43,530 nucleotides of DNA from Bacteroidales bacterium (GCA_017525505.1 JAFXSR010000033.1:1-43530), one strand, 5' to 3'; shown: positions 33,202 to 41,526, counted from the stretch's first letter. Notes: generated by a model not told the origin, from the sequence alone. Numbers and translations: made by a program.

Positions 33202-33738
33202 ATGAAAAAGTTCTTTCTAACCATTGTTTTGATGTCTTTGATGGCTCTGCCGTTGTTCAGTCAAAAATACGCTTATATCGATTCTGAATATATTCTGTCC
33301 AATATGCCTGATTATGTTGAAGCCCAGGCCGAGTTGGACCGTTTGGCCGTGGAATGGCAGAACGAAATAGAAAAACAGTTCAAGAGCATCGATTCTATGT
33401 ACAAGAAATATCAGGTGGAGGCTATCACCTTGCCGGAAAAGATGAAGAAAAACCGCGAGGACGCCATTATCGCTGCTGAGCAGGCCGCCAAAAATCTCCA
33501 GAAAAAGCGTTTCGGCACCGACGGTGACCTGTTCAAGAAAAGAGAAGAACTGGTGAAACCCATTCAGGACAGAGTGTTTACCGCTATTCAGGAATATGCC
33601 AAAGACCGTGGTTTCGCCTTCGTTTTCGATGTGGCCGGCGACATGACCATTGTGTATGCCGATCCAAAATGGGACATCAACGACCAGATTATGCAAAAGT
33701 TGGGTATTTCGCCCAATCATGATAACGATGAGGAATAA
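33202..33738 (+). CDS. OmpH/Skp-family periplasmic chaperone 1
   Basis: 178 residues: signal peptide (MKKFFLTIVLMSLMALPLFS), YAYIDSEYILSNMPDYVEAQ typical of the OmpH start, a long charged coiled-coil middle (QNEIEKQFKSIDSMYKKYQV), and a conserved end (DRGFAFVFDVAGDMTIVYAD). Skp trimers hold unfolded outer-membrane proteins in the periplasm and hand them to BamA. First of three tandem paralogues, 57 bases behind bamA. An acidic C-terminal tail (NHDNDEE) distinguishes it from the other two. Confidence 0.9.
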   Translation: MKKFFLTIVLMSLMALPLFSQKYAYIDSEYILSNMPDYVEAQAELDRLAVEWQNEIEKQFKSIDSMYKKYQVEAITLPEKMKKNREDAIIAAEQAAKNLQKKRFGTDGDLFKKREELVKPIQDRVFTAIQEYAKDRGFAFVFDVAGDMTIVYADPKWDINDQIMQKLGISPNHDNDEE

Positions 33739-33769
33739 TAGTATTAATCAATAGTTTTATTTTCAAGAA

Positions 33770-34279
33770 ATGAAAAAGGTTTTATTGTCATTGGCCGTTA
33801 TTATGGCGGTATCAGTGTGCTCACTTCAAGCCCAGTCACAGGGAAAATACGGACATGTCAACTCCAGCGAGATCCTGCAGGCCATGCCAGGCATCGATTC
33901 TCTTCAAATCAAGTTGTCCGCTTTCAAAACAGAATTGGAAGGGCTGTATGCAGGCATGGTGGAGGAATTCCAGACCAAGAAAGACAAATTTGACAGAGAA
34001 GCCGGTACCATGAGTTCTTCTGTAAGACAAATCAGGGAGAAAGAGCTGGTGGACTTGCAAACCCGTATCCAGGAATTCCAGTATGGTGTGCAGGAAGATT
34101 TGGAGGAAAAACAATATGAGCTGGCCAAACCTTTCCAGGACAAGATTCAGGAGGCAATCAGCCAGGTGGCCAAGGAAAATGGGTTTGCCTATATTTTCGA
34201 CACACAGATACTTTTATTCTACGATAACGGAACCGATGTCACTCCGTTGGTCAAAGCGAAATTGGGAATCAAAAAATAA
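33770..34279 (+). CDS. OmpH/Skp-family periplasmic chaperone 2
   Basis: 169 residues: signal peptide to about residue 21 (VCSLQAQSQ), then YGHVNSSEILQAMPGIDSLQ, a coiled-coil arm (EEFQTKKDKFDREAGTMSSS) and the conserved closing segment ENGFAYIFDTQILLFYDNG. It is much closer to the third copy than to the first: both have AMPGID/VMPGID, a VRQIREKELVD / VLKIKEDELTN arm, and a C-terminal KLGIK. It lies 31 bases after copy 1 and 9 bases before copy 3. Role as Skp-type chaperone for outer-membrane proteins. Confidence 0.9.
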   Translation: MKKVLLSLAVIMAVSVCSLQAQSQGKYGHVNSSEILQAMPGIDSLQIKLSAFKTELEGLYAGMVEEFQTKKDKFDREAGTMSSSVRQIREKELVDLQTRIQEFQYGVQEDLEEKQYELAKPFQDKIQEAISQVAKENGFAYIFDTQILLFYDNGTDVTPLVKAKLGIKK

Positions 34280-34288
34280 GAGCGAAAG

Positions 34289-34801
34289 ATGAAAAGAATA
34301 TTCATTATCATAGTTTTGGCGGCATTGTTATGCCCCTTCGCCTCTTTCGCCCAGCAGAAAGCCAAATTCGGTCATCTTGACTATGGCGAAATTATCAAGG
34401 TGATGCCGGGAATCGATACCGTACAGAAGGTGGTGGCCGACATGCAAGCCGATTTGCAGGCCACAGGCGAGGAAATGGCCAAGGAATTCCAGAAGAAAAA
34501 CGAAGAATACCAGCAGATGGTCAGTAAAGGTACTTCCTCTCCCGCAGTCTTGAAAATCAAGGAGGATGAGCTGACCAATATGTATCAGCGTATCCAGGAC
34601 TTCTCCCAATCAGCCGAGCAGGAACTGCAGGCCAAGCAGATGGAATTGCTGAAACCCTTCCAGGAAAAGATTTTGGAGGCTATCAAAGAAGTGGCCAAGG
34701 AACATAACTTCACCTATATCTTCGACACTTCCATGCTTACTTATTATGAGCAGGGCGAGGATATTGCCGCCAAGGTAAAGCAGAAGTTAGGTATCAAATA
34801 A
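34289..34801 (+). CDS. OmpH/Skp-family periplasmic chaperone 3
   Basis: 170 residues: signal peptide (MKRIFIIIVLAALLCPFASF), FGHLDYGEIIKVMPGIDTVQ, a coiled coil (EEMAKEFQKKNEEYQQMVSK) and EHNFTYIFDTSMLTYYEQGE at the end. A recent-looking duplicate of copy 2, which suggests lineage-specific expansion; mixed trimers among the three products are possible but not shown. It ends the operon and faces a convergent gene, with a small inverted repeat between. Confidence 0.9.
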   Translation: MKRIFIIIVLAALLCPFASFAQQKAKFGHLDYGEIIKVMPGIDTVQKVVADMQADLQATGEEMAKEFQKKNEEYQQMVSKGTSSPAVLKIKEDELTNMYQRIQDFSQSAEQELQAKQMELLKPFQEKILEAIKEVAKEHNFTYIFDTSMLTYYEQGEDIAAKVKQKLGIK

Positions 34802-34816
34802 TCAGAAATATTCTGA
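34802..34816. terminator. Possible bidirectional terminator
   Basis: TCAGAA-ata-TTCTGA, a perfect 6-base stem between the ompH3 stop and the convergent gene ending at 34820, followed by an AT-rich stretch. It is short and AT-rich, so weak. Confidence 0.35.
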
Positions 34817-34819
34817 AAT

Positions 34820-36106
34820 TTAATTCTTATGCGTCATCATGTCCAGCACCAGTTCATCGGTGCGGGACATTCCTTTTGTGCCTATGGCGTTCATGTTGAG
34901 GATACACTGGTCCACATCATCGGTGATGATGCCCTCAACGGCGCTGACGGTTTTGTTCTCAATAGCCAGCATCGATGACAGAATGGCGGTAGAGGCTCCG
35001 GTGGCCACCTTCAGCGAGCAGCTGGGTTTGGCGCCATCGCAGATCATGCCGGTAATGTTGGCAATCATGTTTTTCACTGCATAGGCAATCTGCTCGTAGG
35101 TGCCATCCATCAAATAGGTTAGTCCGCAGGCCGAGCCGGTGGCGGCGACCACACAACCGCAAAGAGGTGACAGCCGTCCGAAGCTTTGTTTGATGTAGAT
35201 GACGGTCAAGTGACTTAAAATCAGTGCTCTGATCAATTCCTCTTTGGTTTTTCTTCTTTCCTTGGCGTAAATCACCACGGGAATGGTGGCGGCAATACCT
35301 TGGTTGCCACTGCCGGAATTGCTCATCACAGGTATCATTTCTCCCGCCATACGGGCATCGCAGGCGGCAGAGGTGGCGGACAATATTTTGGCGTAAAGGC
35401 TGTGTTTGCCGAAGAATTTCTTTTTGGGCTGGTGCAAAATAGTGTTTCCTAACGAATGGCCGGGGTTTTTCTTTAATCCTACCTCGGCAGCTTTGCTGTT
35501 CAATTCCACCGCTTTCATGATAAAACTAAGTTCTATACTCGGTGTGGTGGTGGCAAACTCATATACTTTGCGCAAATTGAGTTTTATTTGGTTATTGTTT
35601 TTTTCGGTAGCGACCTTTGCGCTTTGGTCTAGCAATACCTGGCCATTCCTCACAATCAGAGCGAAATGCGTATGTTCGTGGGAAATGACCACTTTGGCAT
35701 TGTCGTCGCCATTGTGCACACGCACTTCAATGTACAGCTTTTCTTCCGTGTCTTTCTTCTGCTGAATCTGGATGCGTTGCTCCTGGATATACTGTTTGGC
35801 TTGCTCAACCGCCTCGGGGGTGGTGTCTTTGAGCACGTTCAGCTCGTATTCCGACTTGCCAATCAAGGCTCCCAGGGCAATGGCAATAGGCAGTCCGAAC
35901 ATACCGGTGCCCGGAATACCCACACCCATGGCGTTTTTCAAAATATTGGCACTCAAAAACAGCTGTATTTGTTTGGGAACGGCTCCCAAGGTTTCTTTGG
36001 CTTTGGCCACGGCCAGGGCCACGGCAACGGGTTCTGTACAGCCGGTGGCAGGAATCACTTCCTGCTTGATTAATTCAATAATCTGGTCTTTTTCTTCTTT
36101 GGTCAT
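34820..36106 (-). CDS. L-cysteine desulfidase / UPF0597 family (serine dehydratase alpha-like)
   Basis: 428 residues, cytosolic, family of YhaM/CyuA and archaeal cysteine desulfidase. It probably splits L-cysteine to pyruvate, ammonia and sulfide, or L-serine in some members, using an oxygen-sensitive iron-sulfur cluster. Visible: VIPATGCTEPVAVALAVAKA near the N-terminus, GVGIPGTGMFGLPIAIALGA, the central MSNSGSGNQGIAATIPVVIY, and the later cysteines of SPLCGCVVAATGSACG and MICDGAKPSCSLKVATGAST, which are the likely cluster ligands. It has its own -7 box and no operon partner. Substrate choice between cysteine and serine cannot be made from sequence. Confidence 0.85.
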   Translation of the reverse strand: MTKEEKDQIIELIKQEVIPATGCTEPVAVALAVAKAKETLGAVPKQIQLFLSANILKNAMGVGIPGTGMFGLPIAIALGALIGKSEYELNVLKDTTPEAVEQAKQYIQEQRIQIQQKKDTEEKLYIEVRVHNGDDNAKVVISHEHTHFALIVRNGQVLLDQSAKVATEKNNNQIKLNLRKVYEFATTTPSIELSFIMKAVELNSKAAEVGLKKNPGHSLGNTILHQPKKKFFGKHSLYAKILSATSAACDARMAGEMIPVMSNSGSGNQGIAATIPVVIYAKERRKTKEELIRALILSHLTVIYIKQSFGRLSPLCGCVVAATGSACGLTYLMDGTYEQIAYAVKNMIANITGMICDGAKPSCSLKVATGASTAILSSMLAIENKTVSAVEGIITDDVDQCILNMNAIGTKGMSRTDELVLDMMTHKN

Positions 36107-36124
36107 GCTGAAATAAAATGATTT

Positions 36125-36133
36125 GCAAAAATA
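36125..36133 (-). promoter_or_regulatory. -7 box of the cysteine desulfidase-like gene
   Basis: TATTTTTGC on the minus strand, 18 bases before the ATG at 36106. The place where a -33 box would lie is occupied by the octamer array at 36144-36175. Confidence 0.55.
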
Positions 36134-36143
36134 CGAAAAAATA

Positions 36144-36175
36144 ATGTGCTAATGTGTTAATGAGACAATGTGCTA
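36144..36175. repeat. Octamer array, ATGTGCTA type, 4 units
   Basis: Units ATGTGCTA, ATGTGTTA, ATGAGACA, ATGTGCTA in unbroken 8-base register. The reverse complement (TAGCACAT) is the word of the array next to purL at 13670-13724. Confidence 0.75.
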
Positions 36176-36191
36176 ATTAATCTCGTTTACA

Positions 36192-36296
36192 CGTTAAGAC
36201 GTCAAGGCGTGAAGTCATTCGCTGCGCTCATTCGTTAAGACGAAAAGAAATTTCGCCTCCACGAACGAACAAAGTGAGTGTCTCCACGTCTCCACG
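36192..36296. repeat. Octamer array, CGTTAAGR type, with two inverted cores
   Basis: CGTTAAGA, CGTCAAGG and CGTGAAGT, then the 17-base core CATTCGCTGCGCTCATT (36216-36232), then CGTTAAGA and CGAAAAGA. After a short spacer the same module follows in reverse: CGCCTCCA, a reversed core (36262-36280), and two copies of TCTCCACG. It lies between divergent genes, just before the aminotransferase promoter. Confidence 0.75.
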
Positions 36297-36311
36297 AATC
36301 ACAAAAATCAC

Positions 36312-36320
36312 TACCTTTGC
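36312..36320 (+). promoter_or_regulatory. -7 box of the aminotransferase gene
   Basis: TACCTTTGC, 18 bases before the ATG at 36339. The octamer element at 36192-36296 ends 15 bases upstream and would cover the -33 position. Confidence 0.6.
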
Positions 36321-36338
36321 ATTTCCAAAATAACAGTA

Positions 36339-37535
36339 ATGAAAAGATACGATTTTGATGAGATAATTGACAGAAAACGAACTAATTGCGTAAAATACGA
36401 CGGCTATCAGGATATCTATGGCGCTGATAATCTGATTCCCTTGTGGGTGGCCGATATGGATTTCCGAACCCCGGATTTCGTTTTCGAAGCTATCGAAAAA
36501 AGAATGAAACACCCTGTGTTGGGCTATTTTATTCATTCCGAAGGGTTCTATCAATCGATAATTAACTGGATGCAGCGGCGTCATCAGTGGACCATCGAAA
36601 AGGATTGGATTTATTTTGCGCCGGGCATCGTGCCGGGCTTGTCTTTTTTGGTACAAGCCTTTGCCGCTCCGGGCGACAAGGTGCTGGTGCAGACACCAGT
36701 CTATCATCCTTTTTACTATGTGGTTGAAAATCAGGGTCGTCAGATTGTCCGCAATTCACTGAAATTAGTGGACGATCATTTTGAGATGGATTACACTCAT
36801 CTGGAAGATTGTCTGAGACAAGGGGTGAAAATGATGATTTTGTGCAATCCGCATAATCCGCTGGGCCGATGTTGGACCAAAGAGGAGTTGAAAAAGGTGG
36901 GTGAGCTTTGCCTGAAATATCACTGTTTGCTGATTTCTGACGAGATTCATTCCGATTTGATTATGCCAGGCTACAAACATACGCCCATGGCCAGTATTTC
37001 CGAGGAAATATCCCAGAATACCATTACTTGCATGGCACCGAGCAAAACCTTCAATATAGCGGGATTATCGACGTCTGAAATCATCATTTCCAATGCAGAA
37101 CTTCGTAAGCAATTCGAAAAGTTGATGTACGATGGCATCCACATTTTTGTGGGCAATATTTTCGGAGAAGTGGCGTTGGAAGCCTGCTATACAGAAGGGG
37201 ATGAATGGCTGTCGCAGTTGTTGCAGTACCTGAAAGGGAATGTGGACTTTATTCAGCAATACATCAAAGACAATATTCCGGAAATCAAAACTTTCCGCCA
37301 CGAGGCCACTTATCTTCCCTGGCTGGATTTCAGTGCTTTGGGCATGAGCCATCAACAACTGTTCCGCCTGCTGGTGGACAAAGCCCAACTTGCGTTAAAC
37401 GATGGGGCGATTTTTGGCGAGGAAGGCCTCAATCATTTCAGAATCAATGTGGCTTGTCCAAGAGTGACTTTGGAAAAAGCGATGGAACAACTCAAGCTTA
37501 CTTTTCGTTCACAATCTTGTATTTCAGCTCGATAA
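36339..37535 (+). CDS. MalY/PatB-type PLP-dependent aminotransferase / C-S lyase
   Basis: 398 residues, fold-type I. N-terminal signature RKRTNCVKYDGYQDIYGADN and LIPLWVADMDFRTPDFVFEA, substrate/PLP motifs ILCNPHNPLGRCWTKEEL and LISDEIHSDLI, and the Schiff-base Lys in MAPSKTFNIAGLSTSEIII at about residue 236. PatB/MalY enzymes cleave cystathionine or cysteine conjugates and some transaminate. It is next to, and divergent from, the cysteine desulfidase-like gene, hinting at linked sulfur amino acid use, but that is only context. Its last 38 bases overlap the convergent HAD gene. Confidence 0.9.
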   Translation: MKRYDFDEIIDRKRTNCVKYDGYQDIYGADNLIPLWVADMDFRTPDFVFEAIEKRMKHPVLGYFIHSEGFYQSIINWMQRRHQWTIEKDWIYFAPGIVPGLSFLVQAFAAPGDKVLVQTPVYHPFYYVVENQGRQIVRNSLKLVDDHFEMDYTHLEDCLRQGVKMMILCNPHNPLGRCWTKEELKKVGELCLKYHCLLISDEIHSDLIMPGYKHTPMASISEEISQNTITCMAPSKTFNIAGLSTSEIIISNAELRKQFEKLMYDGIHIFVGNIFGEVALEACYTEGDEWLSQLLQYLKGNVDFIQQYIKDNIPEIKTFRHEATYLPWLDFSALGMSHQQLFRLLVDKAQLALNDGAIFGEEGLNHFRINVACPRVTLEKAMEQLKLTFRSQSCISAR

Positions 37536-38370
37536 GATCCTGCTCCATGGCAATTTTATCGATTACTTTCTTGATAATGACATCCAGTTCGCTGCCTTCG
37601 GAATAGTCGGCGGGGGCGATGTAATCTGCGCGTTTGTGCTGGATGATTTCGAGGCAGATCTCGCGTGGAGAGCGGCGCGGTGAATTGGTGCGCTTGGCAT
37701 CGGGGTTATATACGGCAATGGTGTTGCCACCCTGCAGTTTCACCATTTTCATGGCCGGCACATCAGTCTCCCCATCGCCTAAATAAATCATGTTGGAGAA
37801 GGGAACGGGTTTGTCGTCCTCTGGCACAATTTTGTTAATCAGGGTGTTATCATACGAATTATTGATACCTTTGTTGATTCTGAAGAGGAACTGTGTTTTG
37901 TTGGTATAGTTGACCGCCAAGGCAGGCCAGCAGGCCACACCGTTCTTGTCGTACTGGAAACCGGAGGCGAAAATGTTCTTGAAATGCTTGGCGATGGAGG
38001 TCCCTTGCACAAATTCGCGCAGACCGGAAGAAATGATATGGTGCTCCAGTACCAGGTTTTTGGTTCTGGCGTAGGCGTTCATGCGCTCGAAATAGCTTTC
38101 CACCCCTTTGAAAAAGGTGATGTGTTCGCCGTAGCGGATAAAGGTCTCTTTATGGATGGAGATATTCTTCTCTTTGGCTTTTTTCAGCATGAGGTACAGG
38201 TAGGCCAGCACCTCGTCCATGTCGTTCTCCATGGCAAGTTGGTTAGCCTCGCCCCAGAACTCGCCCTTGTTCATGTTGAGGTCCGGAATGAAGTTGTATT
38301 CCTGCATATTGCCTGCCGCCAGTGTGCCGTCAAAATCATAGGCAATCGCTACTGTTCTCTTGCTTTTCAT
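37498..38370 (-). CDS. HAD-superfamily phosphatase
   Basis: 290 residues from the ATG at 38370. A longer frame to 38394 starts inside the -7 box and is rejected. Motif I is AIAYDFDGTLAAGNMQEY (Asp nucleophile and acid/base Asp), motif II HHIISSGLREFVQG, and motif III/IV NMIYLGDGETDVPAMKMVKL with the metal-binding DGETD. A large helical cap lies between I and II. It resembles HAD-IB proteins annotated as haloacid dehalogenase-like hydrolases in Bacteroidetes; the substrate is unknown. The 3' end overlaps the convergent aminotransferase gene by 38 bases, so simultaneous expression could generate complementary mRNA ends. Confidence 0.88.
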   Translation of the reverse strand: MKSKRTVAIAYDFDGTLAAGNMQEYNFIPDLNMNKGEFWGEANQLAMENDMDEVLAYLYLMLKKAKEKNISIHKETFIRYGEHITFFKGVESYFERMNAYARTKNLVLEHHIISSGLREFVQGTSIAKHFKNIFASGFQYDKNGVACWPALAVNYTNKTQFLFRINKGINNSYDNTLINKIVPEDDKPVPFSNMIYLGDGETDVPAMKMVKLQGGNTIAVYNPDAKRTNSPRRSPREICLEIIQHKRADYIAPADYSEGSELDVIIKKVIDKIAMEQDLIELKYKIVNEK

Positions 38371-38390
38371 AATGTTCCTCGTTTTGCGCT

Positions 38391-38399
38391 GCAAAGATA
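38391..38399 (-). promoter_or_regulatory. -7 box of the HAD gene
   Basis: TATCTTTGC on the minus strand, 20 bases before the ATG at 38370. It overlaps the alternative start at 38394, which it therefore rules out. Confidence 0.6.
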
Positions 38400-38422
38400 C
38401 AAAATAATGTGCTAATTTTTAT

Positions 38423-38454
38423 GGTTAGAAGGTTAGAAGGTTAGAAGGTGAGAG
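38423..38454. repeat. Octamer array, GGTTAGAA type, 4 units
   Basis: Three exact GGTTAGAA units and one GGTGAGAG, preceded by a fragment of the ATGTGCTA-type words (38407-38416). Part of the 479-base gene-free stretch between the HAD and DUF4301 genes. Confidence 0.75.
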
Positions 38455-38498
38455 GTATTGATAAATCCTATTGTGTTTGGATTTGAATTATGAGAAAA

Positions 38499-38718
38499 TG
38501 TGCCGGAGGCACAATATCCTATTAACCCCGCACAAGCACGTTAGTGCGCGGTGTGGGGTAGTGAGAATGAATGTGTGATATGCGTGCGGAAGGCACGCTA
38601 CATGGACACCTATAGTAGCATACCTTCGGCATGCGGACTTATACCATCAGTATCGCCACCCTAAACTGCGGCCTATAGCCTTGTTAGGGGTTAATAGAAT
38701 GGCATGCTTTCAGCACGC
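38499..38718. repeat. Gene-free region with a series of six hairpins
   Basis: Hairpins in order: TGTGCC-gga-GGCACA (38499-38513); CCCCGCAC/GTGTGGGG enclosing GCAC-gtta-GTGC (38526-38558); GCGTGC-ggaag-GCACGC (38582-38598); GCATACC-ttc-GGCATGC (38618-38634, one mismatch); CCCTAA/TTAGGG enclosing GGC-ctata-GCC (38659-38689); GCATGC/GCACGC (38702-38718, one mismatch). No convincing ORF. It may be a dispersed non-coding repeat or a structured transcript. Confidence 0.55.
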
Positions 38719-38821
38719 AAACGTAAATCAATCTTATACACTTACATCTGTTTCTATGCCAAATCAATCAAGGCGAGGATGTGAAAATTATGGAAATAGC
38801 TCCAAATTCAAAAAAAAACTG

Positions 38822-38829
38822 TAACTTTG
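38822..38829 (+). promoter_or_regulatory. -7 box of the DUF4301 gene
   Basis: TAACTTTG, 20 bases before the ATG at 38850. It lies inside the longer open frame that begins at 38781, so the shorter start is preferred. Confidence 0.55.
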
Positions 38830-38849
38830 TACTTTCAAAAATTTTGATT

Positions 38850-40340
38850 ATGAAAATCCAGTTCACCCCCGAAGACATCCAATTCATCCAGGCCCGTGGC
38901 AGCAATCCCGATGAGGTGCAGCGCCAGTTCTCTTTCTTTGAAAATGGTTTCAAATTTGTGTGTTTGGACCGCCCCGCCACCATTGACGATGGCATCGTCC
39001 GCCTCGAGGAAGAGCAGATGGAGGACTTGGTGGCGGATTATGAGCATCTGATTGAAGGCAAAACAGTTACCAAGTTTGTGCCGGCCTCGGGAGCGGCTTC
39101 GCGTATGTTCAAGGAATTGTATTCTTATCTTGAAAATGACAGCGAGGAAATAGCTGTGAAGGCGAAAGCTTTTTTGACGAAATTGCCGAAATTCGCCTTT
39201 TACGAGGATTTGCGCAAGGCGATGGCCAAGGATGGTTATGCCATAGAGCATGAGTTGGAGTACCAAAATTACAAGCTGATAGTGCGTTATATTCTGGAAA
39301 AAGAAGGACTGAATTATGGCAATTTGCCAAAGGGTTTGCTGAAATTCCACCGTTACGAGGATGCTTGCCGCACTGCAGTGGAGGAGCATTTGGTGGAGGC
39401 TGCCCAGTATGCCCGTGACGGGCAGGGCAACTGTCGCCTGCATTTCACTGTGTCACCGCAGCATCAGCAGGGCTTCGAGCAGTTGTTGGCCAAGGTGCTG
39501 TTTGCTTACGAGGAGCGTTTCGGGGTGAAATACGATATTTCCTTTTCCATCCAGCATCCTTCCACCGATACCTTGGCCGCGGAGTTGGACAATACACCTT
39601 TCCGTAACGAAAAGGGTGAGTTGCTGTTCCGTCCGGGTGGTCACGGAGCGCTGATAGGCAATCTGAACAGCATCCATTCGGATATCGTTTTTGTCAAGAA
39701 TATTGACAACGTGATTACGGAAGACAAGGCCGACACTACCTTCACTTATAAGAAGGCTTTGGCTTCCTATCTGATTGAGTTACAGAATAAAACATTCTAT
39801 TACCTGCAAAAAATCGAAGCGGGAGAAGTAGATGATATGGACTTGTGCGAGATGCTGGATTTCGCTTCCACCGAGCTGATGATCAATGTGGATGATGACC
39901 CGACTCCCGAAGCCTTGTACGAGAAGATGAACCGTCCCATCCGGGTGTGCGGTATGGTGAAAAACGAAGGCGAGCCGGGAGGAGGCCCGTTCTGGGTTAT
40001 CGATGACGAAATGGAAAGCCTGCAGATTGTGGAGTCGTCGCAGATGGATGCTAAAGACACCGAGCAGATGGAAATTGCCCGCCAGGCCACACATTTCAAT
40101 CCGGTGGATATGGTGTGCGCTTTCCGCAATTACAAAGGCGAGTTCTTCAATCTGAAGGATTATGTGGATGAAACCAAAGGCTTTATCTCGTCGAAATCGT
40201 ATGGCGACCGCAACCTCAAGGCCATGGAGCTGCCCGGCTTGTGGAATGGTGCCATGGCCTACTGGATTACCGTGTTTGTTGAGGTTCCCTTGGCCACCTT
40301 CAATCCGGTGAAGACGGTGTTTGATTTGTTGAAAAGATAG
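38850..40340 (+). CDS. DUF4301-family protein
   Basis: 496 residues from the ATG at 38850, chosen because the -7 box sits at 38822 and the product then begins MKIQFTPEDIQFIQARG as in relatives. Conserved stretches: TVTKFVPASGAASRMFKELY, LFRPGGHGALIGNLNSIHSD (glycine-rich, nucleotide-binding-like), DADTTFTYKKALASYL-type region, MVKNEGEPGGGPFWV, and the end GAMAYWITVFVEVPLATFNP. The SGAASRMFK and GGHGAL motifs resemble sugar-nucleotide transferase folds, but no activity is established for the family to my knowledge. Cytosolic, monocistronic, Bacteroidetes-typical. An octamer array begins 3 bases after the stop. Confidence 0.85.
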   Translation: MKIQFTPEDIQFIQARGSNPDEVQRQFSFFENGFKFVCLDRPATIDDGIVRLEEEQMEDLVADYEHLIEGKTVTKFVPASGAASRMFKELYSYLENDSEEIAVKAKAFLTKLPKFAFYEDLRKAMAKDGYAIEHELEYQNYKLIVRYILEKEGLNYGNLPKGLLKFHRYEDACRTAVEEHLVEAAQYARDGQGNCRLHFTVSPQHQQGFEQLLAKVLFAYEERFGVKYDISFSIQHPSTDTLAAELDNTPFRNEKGELLFRPGGHGALIGNLNSIHSDIVFVKNIDNVITEDKADTTFTYKKALASYLIELQNKTFYYLQKIEAGEVDDMDLCEMLDFASTELMINVDDDPTPEALYEKMNRPIRVCGMVKNEGEPGGGPFWVIDDEMESLQIVESSQMDAKDTEQMEIARQATHFNPVDMVCAFRNYKGEFFNLKDYVDETKGFISSKSYGDRNLKAMELPGLWNGAMAYWITVFVEVPLATFNPVKTVFDLLKR

Positions 40341-40342
40341 GA

Positions 40343-40480
40343 CGTTAAGGCGTGGAGACGAGGAGACACTCGCTTCGCTCGTTCGTGGAGACGTTAAAGA
40401 TGAATAACAAAATGTCGTCTTAACGAATGCACACAGTGCATGTCTTCACGTCCCCACGCCTTAACGCATCTACGCCTCTA
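40343..40480. repeat. Octamer element with two inverted cores, reaching into aroB
   Basis: CGTTAAGG, CGTGGAGA and CGAGGAGA, core CACTCGCTTCGCTCGTT (40367-40383), CGTGGAGA and CGTTAAAG. After a spacer the inverted part follows: CGTCTTAA, a diverged core holding ATGCAC-aca-GTGCAT (40427-40441), CGTCCCCA, CGCCTTAA, CGCATCTA, CGCCTCTA. The last two octamers contain the stop and final two codons of aroB. Confidence 0.75.
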
Positions 40481-41507
40481 CGATTAAATTCCTGATAGCC
40501 TCTTCGCACTCCTCCTTGCTAACCCAATGATTCGGACTGGCTTTACCGATGGTTTCCAACATAGTGATATTGATACGGCCATCAATGTTCTTTTTGTCGA
40601 AGAGACAGAGTTTTACAATTTCTGAGATATCATCGTCAGATAGTGGCGTAAGTATCTTATTATAATTTTGTAAAATAACAGTGCGAATTTCCTCGTAAGC
40701 GGATTGTGACAATAGTCCATGACAGTATGATAGATAGCTCTCGGCAACCATTCCTAAAGCTACGGCATAACCGTGAGGTATTTTTTCTGCGGAAATGCAC
40801 GGCCTTGCGTCTCCATATTTATTCAGTGTCCAAGTCTCAATACCATGTCCGATGGTGTGCCCGAAATTCAGGATATGGCGCAAACCAGTGTCGTACAGAT
40901 CTTTTTGGACTGTTTTCTCTTTAAATTCCATGCAAGAATTTACCCATTCCTTTTTAATATTTTGATAATGAATAGATTTCAATGCTTTCAGTTCATCCCA
41001 TAAAGTCTTGTTGCCAATCAAGGCGTATTTCAACATTTCCCCGAAACCGTTGAGTAGCTGTTGGTGTGGCAAGGTCATTAGAAATTGTGGGTTGATAATA
41101 ACCTCTTGGGGCAGATTGATGGTGCCGACAGCGTTTTTCACGTTGTTGAGGTTGATGCCGTTTTTACCACCAATCGCTGCATCAATCATGCTGAGCAGGG
41201 TGGTGGGGATGTTGATGAAGGGTATGCCTCGCTGATAGGTACTTGCCACAAAACCTCCCAAATCCATGACCATTCCGCCTCCAAAATTGATAATGAGACT
41301 TTTTTTGTCAATGTGCAGTTCCTGCAGGTTTTGCCACAGGTACACCACTTCGTCAATGTTTTTGTTTTGTTCGCCAGGTAGCACCGGAAGCACAAATTTT
41401 GGAATATCCGCATATAACTTATCCAGATAGTATGGAAACAGTTGCAGTACGTTCTGGTCTGCGATAATGGCGATTTTGTTGGGAGAGAAGTTGTTTAGGG
41501 TGTTCAT
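40470..41507 (-). CDS. aroB: 3-dehydroquinate synthase
   Basis: 345 residues. Second step of the shikimate pathway: turns DAHP into 3-dehydroquinate using NAD and a divalent metal. Motifs: NFGGGMVMDLGGFVASTYQR and GIPFINIPTTLLSMIDAAIG-GKNGINL (NAD and substrate binding), GEMLKYALIGN (metal-ligand Glu), RHILNFGHTIGHGIE (metal-ligand His) and EKIPHGYAVALGMVAE (third ligand His). Cytosolic. No other aro genes are adjacent. The last codons (VEA) overlap the octamer element at 40343-40480, so the C-terminus may have been changed by repeat growth. A second octamer array lies just upstream of its start. Confidence 0.95.
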   Translation of the reverse strand: MNTLNNFSPNKIAIIADQNVLQLFPYYLDKLYADIPKFVLPVLPGEQNKNIDEVVYLWQNLQELHIDKKSLIINFGGGMVMDLGGFVASTYQRGIPFINIPTTLLSMIDAAIGGKNGINLNNVKNAVGTINLPQEVIINPQFLMTLPHQQLLNGFGEMLKYALIGNKTLWDELKALKSIHYQNIKKEWVNSCMEFKEKTVQKDLYDTGLRHILNFGHTIGHGIETWTLNKYGDARPCISAEKIPHGYAVALGMVAESYLSYCHGLLSQSAYEEIRTVILQNYNKILTPLSDDDISEIVKLCLFDKKNIDGRINITMLETIGKASPNHWVSKEECEEAIRNLIVEA

Positions 41508-41526
41508 GATTGTAAAAGTGGTTATA

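Noticed and set aside
36228..36707. 159-codon minus-strand frame opposite the aminotransferase
   Set aside because: Runs from the aminotransferase reverse strand into the octamer element; no family features.
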